Source: Saprospiraceae bacterium
GTDB lineage: Bacteria > Bacteroidota > Bacteroidia > Chitinophagales > Saprospiraceae
NCBI GenBank assembly: GCA_019187225.1
Contig: JABAQQ010000033.1
Location: 141,885 to 205,884, forward strand
Reading direction: 5' to 3'
Length of the DNA: 64,000 nt
The position numbers were made by a program, and so were the translations under genes. The notes under the pieces are model-generated. The model saw only the letters and a list, made by a program, of their open reading frames with translations, ran no database searches and was not told where the DNA came from. Below are positions 8,604 through 18,277 of this stretch, piece by piece (positions within the stretch are counted from its first letter, which is position 1; each line of letters starts with the position of its first letter).

Positions 8604-8810
8604 GACCCCGAAGGGGTCGAACTTGAATAACCCGGCTTGAAATGCCGGGTCGAGGCCCCCAACCACGTGTCGCAACCGCGAAGCGGTTGAATGTGTGGCT
8701 TATAACTTTCTCAAATTCAACCGCTTTGCGGTTGTGACACGATCTGATATAACGAATAGCCCGGGGTGAAACCCCGGGCTATTCAAATTCGACCCCCTTC
8801 GGGGTCTGAA
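8604..8810. repeat. Nested palindromic repeat element
   Basis: The 577-base gap between copy 4 and the first propeller gene holds a dense nested structure and no gene. Small hairpins ('gaccccgaaggggtc', 'aaccgcgaagcggtt', 'agcccggggtgaaaccccgggct' split across its centre) are arranged so that the outer ones on the left mirror those on the right. The inner pair 'cgtgtcgcaaccgcg'/'cgctttgcggttgtgacacg' is also complementary. This could fold as one large cruciform-like RNA or DNA. It is of the kind found scattered in Saprospiria genomes (recalled). From 8820 to about 9060 nothing recognisable is seen. Confidence 0.75.
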
Positions 8811-9063
8811 ATGATCTGGTATTTGGAGAAAAACATTTTCAGGATGTGGGTACTCGGAAAGACTGGAGTGGGGCATCTCAATCCGCTCATTTTCAGTGGT
8901 ATGAGTTATTGCTGAAAAATTCGGGGTGACTTATGTTGACCTACCGTCGAGCGGACGGGTCCTTACAGGATGGCAAAAGGGAAATGGCGGTGGTATTGGC
9001 ATGACACGTAGGGTGAAAAGTTTTTTGAACGGACGGCTATTTTAAGCAAAATTTAAAAACCAT

Positions 9064-9094
9064 TTGGCGGATACATGGCTAAGGATTATATTTG
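9064..9094 (+). promoter_or_regulatory. Bacteroidota-type promoter for the propeller genes
   Basis: TTG at 9064-9066, a 20-base spacer and TATATTTG at 9087-9094 form a very good TTG-N20-TAnnTTTG promoter. Transcription would begin about 25-30 bases before the ATG at 9130 and could cover both propeller genes. Confidence 0.7.
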
Positions 9095-9129
9095 AACGAA
9101 CATTCAGATAAACGCAAAATCCTTAGCCA

Positions 9130-11199
9130 ATGGGACATCTTTTACCCGTTTTCCTGTTATTGCTTTTTGCCCAAAACCTCCTTTCCCAAAACAACGAATT
9201 CGACATCTTTTACGACCAGACCAATTCGCGGTGCCATTTCCAGCAAGCCGATACGCTGTGGGTGGGCTGCGAAGGCAGTTTGGTGAAAAGGCTCGCTCCC
9301 ACCGGCGAAGTCATCGGCGTGTGGGACGGCAACAACAGTCCTTTACAACACGGCATTTCTGACGTATGGGTGGATGCGCAAAACCGCATCTGGCTGGCGC
9401 TGGGCGACTACGGCGCGGCGCTCAAGGACGGCGATGCGTGGACGATGTGGACGACCGCCGAAGTGACGGGCAACACCGGCGATGCGCACATTTACAGCAT
9501 CGGCGCCGACGAGAACGGCAAAATCTGGGCGTACGAATGGGACGACCGGCTCATCTATTGGTACGAAAACGGCGCCTGGCAATCCTCGGGCTTTTCCTCT
9601 ACACAAGCAGGGTACAACGTCCGGTTTCTCAGCGACCCGCAGGGACAACTGTGGTGGCTCAACGACGCCGGCGTTCACCGTTTCCAAAACGGGATGTGGC
9701 AGCATTACCAGGCGCCCAACACCGGTTTCTGCGGCGCCCAGTTCCGCCACGACGGCCGACTGATCGTCTCTACGCAGGACGGACGTTTGCTCCGCTTTCA
9801 ACCCAACGGAAGTTTCAGCCTGATGGCCGTTTTTCAGGGCAGTTTCCTGGATTGTTCGAGTATCGCCCTCGATACTACCGGTAAAGTGTACGTCGCTTCC
9901 GGCACTACGGTCAGGATATTTACCGGTTCGGGCTGGGAGACTTATTACAACGATTATTTTACTTACAACGACGACACGCCCCGCCAAATATCGGCAGACA
10001 ACTACGGCAACGTCTGGATGTCGCGCTACAACTACGGCATACTGCAAAAGTTTTCCAACGGCGAGTTTACAAATCTGACAGCAGGCATCGTCGGCGGCAA
10101 CGACGTGTGCAGCGATGAAAGCGGCGAAAATATATGGTTCAACACGTTGTATTTTATTTCCCGGCTGCACGTGCCGACGATGACGTCTGCGCAGTACGAC
10201 CCCGGCGTTGATCTGCTATACGATTTCGCGCCTGCCGGTCCCGGCGGAAAAATGTGGCTGTGCACATCCGAAGGATTGTACCATTTCGACGGCGATGCCT
10301 GGCAAGCCGTGCCTGATCCTGCGCCCGGCGCCGAACAACATCTGTACAGCATTGCGGTAGGCGCTGCCGGCGAAGTGTTGGGGATCAATAGCCAACTGAT
10401 CAAAATATACCGCCCGGCGACCAACACCTGGGAGCATTACCCGATGGGCCAAAACGGCGTACCCGACGGGATCAACTGGTCGCCGTTCCGCGAGCCGAAC
10501 GGGCGGTTGTGGTTTCCCGGCTGGCAAGGCATCAGCAGCTATTATCTCGGCGAATGGACCTGGCTCACCCCTGCCAACAGCGGGATGCCTTATTCCGAAT
10601 GGTACAGGGTGGCTGTGACGCCCGACGGCCGTTTGTGGGCCACGCGGGAAGACGTCCTGTATAGTTACGACGGCGTCACCTGGACGCCGGAAATCGAAAT
10701 TCCGTGCTATTTCAACTGGAATCAATGGTTTTCCGACCTGTTCGTGGACAGCAGGGGATGGCTGTGGGTAACGAAGGGTTGCGGCAACGTGAGTGTTTTC
10801 GACGGCACTGCCTGGCAGCATTTCACACCCGCCAATTCCAACCTGCCCGGCTTCGGTTTCAGGAATATTGCCGAGGATCTTGCCAAAGACATCTGGATAG
10901 GCGCCGACCCTGCCGTGCGCTACCGCGTTGGAAGCGTGGGGTCGAACGAAGGCTCGCTTTCGTTGCCCGAAACGATCCATCTTTCCCCCAATCCTGCCAC
11001 CGGCGACGTGCAGGTGCAATTGCCCGGCAGCTCCGGTACGCTGGAAGTATCGGATGCGAAGGGCCGGGTGTTGCGGCGTCTTTCCATCGAAAGCAACACC
11101 GCCCTGATTTCCCGCGAAGGGCTTCCCACCGGCATTTATTTCGTCCGTTTTACCCAAACGAACGGGCGGATTTTTACACAAAAACTCTTCTTTTTCTAA
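9130..11199 (+). CDS. Secreted beta-propeller protein with T9SS sorting domain
   Basis: The 689-residue protein has a signal peptide (cut near 'AQNLLSQ', residue 20), then about 560 residues of repeated blades. Blade signatures such as 'DAQNRIWLALGDYG', 'DENGKIWAYEW', 'DNYGNVWMSRYNYG' and 'DSRGWLWVTKGCG' are those of two-component-regulator-type propellers ('D..G.lW'). The last 75 residues are a type A T9SS domain ('IHLSPNPATGDVQV' through 'KLFFF'). It is likely an extracellular or surface-anchored binding protein. Thirteen bases separate its stop from the next gene, which has the same architecture, so the two are probably co-transcribed from the promoter at 9064. Confidence 0.88.
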   Translation: MGHLLPVFLLLLFAQNLLSQNNEFDIFYDQTNSRCHFQQADTLWVGCEGSLVKRLAPTGEVIGVWDGNNSPLQHGISDVWVDAQNRIWLALGDYGAALKDGDAWTMWTTAEVTGNTGDAHIYSIGADENGKIWAYEWDDRLIYWYENGAWQSSGFSSTQAGYNVRFLSDPQGQLWWLNDAGVHRFQNGMWQHYQAPNTGFCGAQFRHDGRLIVSTQDGRLLRFQPNGSFSLMAVFQGSFLDCSSIALDTTGKVYVASGTTVRIFTGSGWETYYNDYFTYNDDTPRQISADNYGNVWMSRYNYGILQKFSNGEFTNLTAGIVGGNDVCSDESGENIWFNTLYFISRLHVPTMTSAQYDPGVDLLYDFAPAGPGGKMWLCTSEGLYHFDGDAWQAVPDPAPGAEQHLYSIAVGAAGEVLGINSQLIKIYRPATNTWEHYPMGQNGVPDGINWSPFREPNGRLWFPGWQGISSYYLGEWTWLTPANSGMPYSEWYRVAVTPDGRLWATREDVLYSYDGVTWTPEIEIPCYFNWNQWFSDLFVDSRGWLWVTKGCGNVSVFDGTAWQHFTPANSNLPGFGFRNIAEDLAKDIWIGADPAVRYRVGSVGSNEGSLSLPETIHLSPNPATGDVQVQLPGSSGTLEVSDAKGRVLRRLSIESNTALISREGLPTGIYFVRFTQTNGRIFTQKLFFF

Positions 11200-11212
11200 C
11201 ATTCTTTTACCC

Positions 11213-14200
11213 ATGTGCAAAACGATCTTTACCCGCCTTGCCTTCCTGGCATTCGCGCTGGCCGCATCCCTGCCGCTTGCCGCGCAACAAATTCAATTGG
11301 AAAAACTGCCTTTCTTCACGAACGGTTTCGTGTTCAAAGGCAATGAACTCTGGCAGGCTACCGCCGCCAGCCTGCTGCGACGCGACGCGGCAAGCGGCGA
11401 AATTTTGAAAAAATACGAATTGCTCTCCGGCGCCGACGGCTACGAGGGCATCGCGCTCGACGCCGCCGGAAATTTATGGCTCACCCTCGGACGCGGCGGT
11501 GTGGCGCGTTTCGACGGCGCCGACAACTGGCAGGTGTGGAATTGGCAAAATACGCCCGCTTTGCCGGAGGGTTTTTCCTTCAGCGGTATCGGCGCCAACC
11601 TCGCCGCCGGCGAGATATGGGTGAGCGGCTGGAACAGCGACTTCAGCGTCAACACTTTTTTCTGGTTCAATGGCGCCACCTGGCAGGAGGAAACGGGATT
11701 GGCCGGACATTACCTCCGCAAATTTCTGAACGGCCCGCAGGGAGAGTTCTTCCTCTGCGCCAGCGACACGCTTTTGCTGCGCGAAAACGGCGCCTGGATG
11801 AGCATCCCCGAACCGGACGAAGGGCTGTACAATTATGTGGAAAACCCGGTATTCGACAGCGAAGGCAAACTCTGGGTCACCTCCCTTCATACAAAATTCT
11901 ACCGCTACGACGACCTCAACCAGACACCCCAACTGATCACACAAAACAATCAGGAAGTGCTCGATATGTTGTTCGACGGCAACGGCAACCTGCTGACCGC
12001 CACTTTTGAGGGAGGTATGGGGCGTTGGGACGGTTCTTCCTGGGAATTCCTGCCCTCCGTCGCCGGAACGGATTTGAAAACATACATGCACGATTTGGAA
12101 CTGGCCCCCAACGGGAAACTGTGGATCGCCCAATCCGTCTCGGCGTATACGAGCATGCTGACTTTGTGGGACAATGGCGCCCCGGTCAAGAATTTTTACG
12201 CCGGCATTACCGAAGCGATCATGATGGAACATGACGGCGCCGGCAACATGTGGTTTGGCGGCTACGGCCCCGTACTGACGCGGCAAAACCTGTCCGACGG
12301 CTCGCTGAACCACTTCGAGTTGTTCGATTATGAGGACGAGTTTTGGATTGGCAGTGCCAAATTGATTACCGGCCCGGGGGACGATATCTGGCTGATCACC
12401 TCCGAAGGCAACGTGTTGCAATTCGACGGTGCGGAGTGGAAACTTTTCGATTCGCCCAATATTCCCGAAACCATGCTCGACATGGCCGTGGACGGAAACG
12501 GCGTTTTGTATTTTATCGGGTATTCTCCTCCGTCTTTTGAAAACGAACTAACTATCTACGACCCCGCCGGCGACTCCTGGAGCACCGTTGATTTTTCGAT
12601 CTTCGGTTCGTGGTCGCCGTATATCTCCGAACTTGAAGTGGACGAGTCGAACAACCTGTGGTTCAGCACCGACCAGGGCTTGGGCAAACGCAGCAGCGAC
12701 GGTTCGCTGGAAATATTCCCCACGCCCAACAGCAACCAATGGTCGTTCAACCAGATGAAGGTGCGAACCGGCCCCGGTGGAAAAGTTTATATAATAGAAG
12801 AAGATCAGTTCAATTCCGCCGGTCTGTACGAATTTGACATCGCCAGCAGCGAATGGACCGGTATCTCCTGGCCGGTTTCCGGTTTTCCTCAATGGCTTGA
12901 CTTGTATTACCTCAGGTGGCTGGCAGATCCGCAGGGCCGCATCTGGGTGGCTTATTCGCCCAACGGTTTTGGCGCCTACCAATACTGGTATTGGGAAGCG
13001 GGCATCTGGAACGCGGTCACGGACTCTTTGCCCGGCTCTTTTTACAACCTGGCATACGACGGCAACGGCACGGTGCATTTCGGATTTTACGAGCATATCG
13101 GCCGTTTCAAACCTTCCGGGCGCATCGAAGGGCTGCTCCGGCGCGATGGCGACGAAAACTGCACCGTAAGCGCCGCCGACACGCCGCTGCCGGGTTTTCT
13201 GCTCATGGCGACCAACGGCAACCAGCAATACCTCGGCCTGAGCCGCCCCGACGGTCAATACCGGATCTACAGCGGCGCGAGCGAGGTGACGGTGAACGCC
13301 GTTCCGCCCAACGATCTCTGGGAATCCTGCACGCCCGGAGGTGTGGCGGTCACCGTGAACGAGGACACGCCCGTCCAACTCGACCTGATGCTGCGGCCCC
13401 TGGCGGATTGTCCCGCGCTGTCGGTGGATCTGTCCACACCGTTTTTGCGCCGCTGTTTCAACAACATCTATACGGCCAGGATATGCAACAATGGCACGGC
13501 GACCGCCGAAGACGCCTATGTGGACATCAGTTTGCCTGCTGAAATGGGGATCAGCGGCGCGGGCCTGTCCTTTACCGAGATTGCCCCCCAAACATACCGT
13601 TTTCAACTCGGCGATCTTGCCGTGGGCGACTGCAAGGTATTTCCCGTCACCCTTCACGTGAGTTGCGAAAATACTGCGCTGGGGCAGACACTCTGCGTGA
13701 CGGCGGCGGTATTCCCCGATACCATCTGCGCGCCGCCTGCTGCCTGGAACGGCGCCACGGTGCTGCTCGACGCCGCCTGCGACGGCGATTCGGTGCGTTT
13801 TTCACTGAAAAATACCGGTACGGCGGCAACTTCTGCGGGGCTGCCATACCGTCTGCTGCGCAACCTGACCACCGAAACGAGCGGCAATTTCAGCCTCCAA
13901 CCCGGCCAGACCCGCACCTTCAGCGCGCCGGCTACCGGCGACACCTGGCGGCTCATGGCCGCCCAGGAACCGGGGCATCCTTTCCTGCCGGACATTCCGT
14001 CGCTCGCGGTGGAAGGCTGCACAACAGGAGGAGGAATGTTTGAAACCGGACACGTCACGGCTTTTGCCAACTCTTCCGGTTCGGCCTTCACCGAACGCGA
14101 ATGCCAGGAACTCATCGGTTCCTTCGATCCCAACGACAAGGCGGCCTCGCCCAAAGGTGCAGGCGAAAACACGCATTTCATTCCGCCCGGCACCGTGCTC

Positions 14201-14833
14201 GACTACACCATCCGCTTCCAGAACACCGGTACGGACACGGCTTTTACGGTCATCGTACGCGACACGCTCGACCGTCTGCTCGACCTGTCCACCTTCGAGC
14301 CCGGCGCGAGCAGCCACCCCTACCGCCTCGACATTGCGGGCGATGCGCTGGCGTTCGTGTTTGAGAACATCCTTTTGCCCGACAGCAACATCAACCTCGA
14401 AGCGTCGCAGGGATACGTCAGTTTCCGCATCCGCCCGCGCGCCGACATTCCGCTGGGCAGCGTGGTGACCAACGACGCTGCCATTTATTTCGACTTCAAC
14501 GAGCCGGTGCTGACCAATACCGTGTGGCACGTGGTACACAACGATTTCTGGCAAACGGTCTCGACGCAACAGCCGGATTACACGGCAAGGCCGCAACTCC
14601 TGGTATTCCCCAATCCGGCGCAAAATAGGTTTTGGGTAAAAACGCCTGCTGAAACAGGCATCCTTGAAATGTACGATCTGCAAGGGCGCCTGCTGCAACA
14701 GATCCGGGTTAACGGCGATGCGCCCGTTCCGGTGGAATGCGGCGATCATCCCGCCGGACTGTATACGCTGCGTTTTATCAGCAGCGGGAAAGCGGAAGTG
14801 ACGGGTGGGAAAGTGTTGTTGCGGCGGGAGTAA
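11213..14833 (+). CDS. Large secreted propeller protein with DUF7619-like and T9SS domains
   Basis: The 1206-residue protein begins with a signal peptide ending 'PLAAQQ' (residue 24). Residues about 40-640 carry propeller blades ('DAAGNLWLTLGRGG', 'DGAGNMWFGGYG', 'DESNNLWFSTDQG'). From about 645 there is an SdrD-like module ('GLLRRDGDENCTVSAADTPLPG'), followed by Ig-like segments with conserved Cys. The block 'SFDPNDKAASPKG' (about 968) to 'AAIYFDFNEPVLTN' matches the conserved domain often called DUF7619 in Bacteroidota surface proteins. The C-terminus is a type A T9SS domain ('LLVFPNPAQNRFWV'). The start at 11213 lies 13 bases after the preceding propeller gene. Probably exported to the cell surface; ligand unknown. 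Confidence 0.87.
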   Translation: MCKTIFTRLAFLAFALAASLPLAAQQIQLEKLPFFTNGFVFKGNELWQATAASLLRRDAASGEILKKYELLSGADGYEGIALDAAGNLWLTLGRGGVARFDGADNWQVWNWQNTPALPEGFSFSGIGANLAAGEIWVSGWNSDFSVNTFFWFNGATWQEETGLAGHYLRKFLNGPQGEFFLCASDTLLLRENGAWMSIPEPDEGLYNYVENPVFDSEGKLWVTSLHTKFYRYDDLNQTPQLITQNNQEVLDMLFDGNGNLLTATFEGGMGRWDGSSWEFLPSVAGTDLKTYMHDLELAPNGKLWIAQSVSAYTSMLTLWDNGAPVKNFYAGITEAIMMEHDGAGNMWFGGYGPVLTRQNLSDGSLNHFELFDYEDEFWIGSAKLITGPGDDIWLITSEGNVLQFDGAEWKLFDSPNIPETMLDMAVDGNGVLYFIGYSPPSFENELTIYDPAGDSWSTVDFSIFGSWSPYISELEVDESNNLWFSTDQGLGKRSSDGSLEIFPTPNSNQWSFNQMKVRTGPGGKVYIIEEDQFNSAGLYEFDIASSEWTGISWPVSGFPQWLDLYYLRWLADPQGRIWVAYSPNGFGAYQYWYWEAGIWNAVTDSLPGSFYNLAYDGNGTVHFGFYEHIGRFKPSGRIEGLLRRDGDENCTVSAADTPLPGFLLMATNGNQQYLGLSRPDGQYRIYSGASEVTVNAVPPNDLWESCTPGGVAVTVNEDTPVQLDLMLRPLADCPALSVDLSTPFLRRCFNNIYTARICNNGTATAEDAYVDISLPAEMGISGAGLSFTEIAPQTYRFQLGDLAVGDCKVFPVTLHVSCENTALGQTLCVTAAVFPDTICAPPAAWNGATVLLDAACDGDSVRFSLKNTGTAATSAGLPYRLLRNLTTETSGNFSLQPGQTRTFSAPATGDTWRLMAAQEPGHPFLPDIPSLAVEGCTTGGGMFETGHVTAFANSSGSAFTERECQELIGSFDPNDKAASPKGAGENTHFIPPGTVLDYTIRFQNTGTDTAFTVIVRDTLDRLLDLSTFEPGASSHPYRLDIAGDALAFVFENILLPDSNINLEASQGYVSFRIRPRADIPLGSVVTNDAAIYFDFNEPVLTNTVWHVVHNDFWQTVSTQQPDYTARPQLLVFPNPAQNRFWVKTPAETGILEMYDLQGRLLQQIRVNGDAPVPVECGDHPAGLYTLRFISSGKAEVTGGKVLLRRE

Positions 14834-14915
14834 ATGACGCAGTTTGCGATCGCGTGGCATCTGAAAGCGGTTTGAATTGCTTGGCAAATGATCAGGTTTC
14901 CCGACTTTTGCGGGG

Positions 14916-15959
14916 ATGATCTACCAGCTTTTCAAACCGCTCCTTTTTTTACTTCCCCCTGAAACCGCCCACCGCGTCACCGTTTTTTGGCTCGATCTCG
15001 CGGCGGCATTTCTGCCCGGCCGGTGGTTGCTGCGCATGTTATTCTGCCATCCTTCCAAAGAACTGGAACGCAGCGTAATGGGTCTGACTTTTCCCAACCC
15101 CATCGGTCTCGCCGCGGGCTTCGACAAGGACGGCAAACACATCGAAGGGCTGGCCTGCCTCGGCTTCGGCTTTGTCGAAGTCGGCACGGTGACGCCGCTG
15201 CCACAGGACGGCAACCCGCGCCCGCGCCTGTTTCGCCTGCCGAAAGACCGCGCCCTTATCAACCGCATGGGCTTCAACAACGAGGGTCTGGAAGCGCTGG
15301 CGGGCCGTTTGAAAAAACTCCGGCAAAAAGGTGTGCCGGGCGGCCTCATCATCGGCGGCAACATCGGCAAAAACAAGGCTACGCCCAACGACCAGGCCGA
15401 AAACGACTACCTGAAATGTTTCGAAGCGCTGTTCCCCTGGGTGGATTATTTTGTGGTCAACGTCAGTTCGCCCAACACGCCGGGGCTGCGCGACTTGCAG
15501 GAAAAAGAACCTCTGACCCGCCTTTTGAACCTTTTACAGGAAAAAAACAAGGCGCAGGCGACGCCCAAACCCATCCTGCTGAAAATCGCTCCCGACCTGA
15601 CCGGCAGCCAGTTGGACGACATCGCCGGCATCGTTCGCGCGACCGGGCTTTCCGGTGTAATTGCCACCAACACAACGATTTCGAGAAATAACCTGAAAAC
15701 TTCGGAAGCAGAAATCGCGGCCATCGGTGCGGGCGGACTGAGCGGCGCTCCCGTGCGCGAACGCGCCACGGACGTCATCCGTTATTTGCGGGAAAAGTTG
15801 GGGAAAGAGACCGTCATCATCGGCGTGGGCGGCATTGACTCGGCCGCATCGGCGCGGGAAAAGTTGGACGCCGGGGCGGATCTGGTGCAGGTATACACGG
15901 GGTTGGTGTATGAGGGGCCGGGGTTGGTGAAGGGGATATTGAAGAAGTTGGTTGAGTAA
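14916..15959 (+). CDS. pyrD: Dihydroorotate dehydrogenase (quinone), class 2
   Basis: This enzyme oxidises dihydroorotate to orotate in pyrimidine synthesis and passes electrons to quinone at the membrane. The 347-residue length and the amphipathic N-terminal segment ('MIYQLFKPLLFLLPPETAHR') are those of class 2 enzymes. FMN- and substrate-site motifs are 'GLAAGFDKDGKHIEGL', 'FVEVGTVTPLPQDGNP', 'NRMGFNNEG', 'NVSSPNTPGLRDLQ' (catalytic Ser) and 'IATNTTISR'. The C-terminal 'IIGVGGIDSAASAREKLDAG' and 'VQVYTGLVYEGP' bind phosphate. The gene follows the propeller gene by 82 bases and is convergent with the helicase gene. Confidence 0.97.
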   Translation: MIYQLFKPLLFLLPPETAHRVTVFWLDLAAAFLPGRWLLRMLFCHPSKELERSVMGLTFPNPIGLAAGFDKDGKHIEGLACLGFGFVEVGTVTPLPQDGNPRPRLFRLPKDRALINRMGFNNEGLEALAGRLKKLRQKGVPGGLIIGGNIGKNKATPNDQAENDYLKCFEALFPWVDYFVVNVSSPNTPGLRDLQEKEPLTRLLNLLQEKNKAQATPKPILLKIAPDLTGSQLDDIAGIVRATGLSGVIATNTTISRNNLKTSEAEIAAIGAGGLSGAPVRERATDVIRYLREKLGKETVIIGVGGIDSAASAREKLDAGADLVQVYTGLVYEGPGLVKGILKKLVE

Positions 15960-15986
15960 CGGAATGAGACGCTCCCTCTTACCGAC

Positions 15987-17297
15987 TTATGCCGCAGGAG
16001 ACTTTTCGCCGCCTCCTTTTCTTCTCCGGTTTCTTCCGCCCCGGTGGCGTTTTTTGGGACGTTCCTGACCTTCTGTCGCCGGCGTCTTTTGTTTTTCCCC
16101 GCTCCCTGCATTTCTGGATTTGGCTTTGTGCGGTGGTTTCCGCCCTGACCGCTCCCGCTCTTCCACAGCCCCGATATGCGCTGGCACCGCAATCTTCGGC
16201 ACCTCGTTGCCGATCAGTTTTTCGATGCGTTTGAGGCGAATGAGATCGGCGTGCGAAACAAGGGTGAGCGCTGCGCCTTTGCGCGCGGCGCGGGCGGTGC
16301 GGCCGATGCGGTGTACGTAGTCCTCGGCGTCGCGCGGCACGTCGTAGTTGATCACCAGGTCAATGCCTTCCACGTCTATGCCCCGGCTGAGCACGTCGGT
16401 GGCGACGATGATGTCTACCTGGCGGTTGCGGAAGGCGAGCATCACTTTTTCGCGCTCTTCCTGTTCGAGGTCGCTGCTGATTTGCCCGACGTTCATGCCT
16501 TTGGCCCTCAGTTGTTTGTAGAGCGTGCCGACGGCTAATTTGCTCGAACAGAACACCAGAATACGCTGACCTACCTTGTCTTTGAGGATGTCGGCGATGA
16601 GTGCCAGTTTTTGCCGCTCGTGCACTAAGTAAGCCGCCTGCGTGACGCCTTCGGCAGGTTTGGAAAGCGCGATGCTCACCGTGGCGGGGTTGCGGAGCAG
16701 CGTTTTGGCCAGTTTCATCACGCCTTGCGGCATGGTGGCTGAAAACAGCAGGCTTTGGCGGTTGGGGTTCAGCGTTTTGATGATCTTGTTGAGATCGGGC
16801 ATAAAACCCATATCGAGCATGCGGTCGGCTTCGTCGAGCACGAGAAAGCGCAGGCGAGAAAAATTCACGTAGCCCAGATTCATGTGTGCAAGCAGGCGTC
16901 CCGGCGTGGCGATGATGATGTCGGTCCCGCCGGTGATGGCCTCTTTGCCCTGGGCGAAGTCCTTGCCGCCGCCGCCGCCGTATATGGCGATGGAGGAGAT
17001 GCCGGCGAAATAGGAATATGCGCCGATGGCCTGGTCAATCTGCATCGCCAGTTCGCGCGTCGGCACGATGATGAGTGCCTGGGTATAGTGCGACTCGTTG
17101 GATTCCAGTATCTTCTGGATGATGGGCAGGACGAACGCTGCCGTTTTACCGGTGCCCGTCTGCGCGATGCCGATGAGGTCTCTGCCTTCCAGGATCAAAG
17201 GGATGGCCTGCTCCTGAATGGGGGTTGCGGTTTTAAAATTGAGGGCTTCGATGCCATCAAGCAAGTCGGGGTAAAAGCCAAATTCGGAAAAGTCCAA
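15987..17297 (-). CDS. DEAD-box RNA helicase (RhlE-like)
   Basis: All landmark motifs of an ATP-dependent RNA helicase are present: the Q motif ('FKTATPIQEQAIP'), motif I ('AQTGTGKTAAF'), Ia ('PTRELAMQI'), DEAD ('VLDEADRMLDMGF'), SAT ('LLFSATMP') and motif VI ('HRIGRTARAARKG'). The tail after about residue 380 is basic and low-complexity, as in RhlE-type proteins that act in ribosome assembly or cold adaptation. No ATG is available near the N-terminus. The frame is open back to a TTG at 17336, but the TTG at 17297 gives 'MDFSEFGFYPDLLDG', the usual beginning of the family, and a 'GACCTTTG' promoter-like sequence overlaps the longer start. I therefore prefer 17297 (436 residues). Confidence 0.93.
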   Translation of the reverse strand: MDFSEFGFYPDLLDGIEALNFKTATPIQEQAIPLILEGRDLIGIAQTGTGKTAAFVLPIIQKILESNESHYTQALIIVPTRELAMQIDQAIGAYSYFAGISSIAIYGGGGGKDFAQGKEAITGGTDIIIATPGRLLAHMNLGYVNFSRLRFLVLDEADRMLDMGFMPDLNKIIKTLNPNRQSLLFSATMPQGVMKLAKTLLRNPATVSIALSKPAEGVTQAAYLVHERQKLALIADILKDKVGQRILVFCSSKLAVGTLYKQLRAKGMNVGQISSDLEQEEREKVMLAFRNRQVDIIVATDVLSRGIDVEGIDLVINYDVPRDAEDYVHRIGRTARAARKGAALTLVSHADLIRLKRIEKLIGNEVPKIAVPAHIGAVEERERSGRKPPHKAKSRNAGSGEKQKTPATEGQERPKKRHRGGRNRRRKGGGEKSPAA

Positions 17298-17429
17298 GCA
17301 GAGGGTGTTTTTGATAAAGGATAAATTCCGGCGCAAAGGTCGTCAATTTTTGGGGAAATTGGGAAGTACCTGAAAGTATGAAGTAATTGAATGCCATCGG
17401 GTTTACCTGATAGTTTGAAAAATGACTTC

Positions 17430-17474
17430 AATGACCTCCCTGCCTTCGTTAAAACTCCGGCGGGTAAAAATGAC
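17430..17474. repeat. 45-bp dispersed repeat, inverted copy A
   Basis: These 45 bases are the exact reverse complement of 19796-19840. The core 'cctgccttcgttaaaactcc' is itself part of a short imperfect palindrome (cctgcc...ggcggg). A shorter, diverged copy lies at 56692-56722. It stands in the gap upstream of the helicase gene, after the TolC-like gene. Confidence 0.85.
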
Positions 17475-17494
17475 CACAATAACTTCAAGCTTCC

Positions 17495-18214
17495 TTATTC
17501 ATCTTTCGCCGGGTGCTGTACCTGTTCCCATTTGATGCCGATCATTTCTTCCAGGTTGATCTTGGCCAGCATCACGTCCGTCTCGGCTTTCAGGCGCGCT
17601 TCCTGGGCGGCGTAGTAGGCGGCGGAGGCGGTGGTGTACTCTTCGAACGTTTTTTCGTCGGTTTTGTACAACTGCTGAATAACCAGGTAGTTGGCGTTGA
17701 CTTCCTGTTCGGCGATGGTCCGGGTTTTGTAGAGTTCTCTGGCGAGTTTGTAGAGGGCGTAGCGTTGCAGCGTTTCGGCGCGGATCTCGAGTTTGCGTTG
17801 GTTCACTTTGTGTTCGGCGATCCGGATGTCGCGTTTGGCAACGGTATTTTTGCCTTTTTGGCTGGCGACATTAAAAAGGTTGATTCCCACACCGAAATTG
17901 TAGCGCGGAAAGAAAACATTGCCGTCTTCGCCGGCGCCTTTCAGGTTTCCTTCGTTGATGTTGAACGATGCCTGCACGTCGCGCATCCATTCCTTGCGGG
18001 TGGTTTTGGCTTCGTCCTGCGCGTTTTTTACTTCGTCCTGCGCAATAGAGCTTTCGGGTTGGTTGAGCCAGGCGAGTTGCACGAGGTATTCGGAAAAGTC
18101 GCGGGCTTTCGTTTCCACCGGGATCACCACGGCGTCGAAATCTGCTTGCTGAGCGCTCAAAAGGCCGGTAAGGCCGAGCGAGATGCTGAGGGTTAAAATG
18201 TGTTTTCTGTACAT
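17495..18214 (-). CDS. TolC-like outer-membrane protein, short form
   Basis: The 239-residue protein starts with a signal peptide ('LTLSISLGLTGLLSAQ') and continues as long amphipathic helices ('RKLEIRAETLQRYALYKLARELYKTR', split here only by the cited positions 135-160, and 'AYYAAQEARLKAETDVMLAKI'-like sequence near 205-225) typical of the TolC/OEP family. At about half the normal TolC length it holds a single OEP-type repeat, as is common for Bacteroidota proteins in polysaccharide loci. It is the last gene of the minus-strand exopolysaccharide cluster and is 63 bases from the ligase gene. A role in export across the outer membrane is inferred from family and context. Confidence 0.72.
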   Translation of the reverse strand: MYRKHILTLSISLGLTGLLSAQQADFDAVVIPVETKARDFSEYLVQLAWLNQPESSIAQDEVKNAQDEAKTTRKEWMRDVQASFNINEGNLKGAGEDGNVFFPRYNFGVGINLFNVASQKGKNTVAKRDIRIAEHKVNQRKLEIRAETLQRYALYKLARELYKTRTIAEQEVNANYLVIQQLYKTDEKTFEEYTTASAAYYAAQEARLKAETDVMLAKINLEEMIGIKWEQVQHPAKDE

Positions 18215-18228
18215 AGTATGATTGGATT

Positions 18229-18273
18229 GCGGATTTCGGATTGCGGATTTCGGATTTCGGATTTCGGATTGTA
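18229..18273. repeat. Tandem 'ggattgc/ggatttc' heptamers
   Basis: Six or more copies of a seven-base unit (ggattgc or ggatttc) fill the gap between the ligase stop and the TolC-like start. It is a simple tandem repeat in a position where it can influence expression of the downstream gene. Confidence 0.8.
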
Positions 18274-18277
18274 CTTC

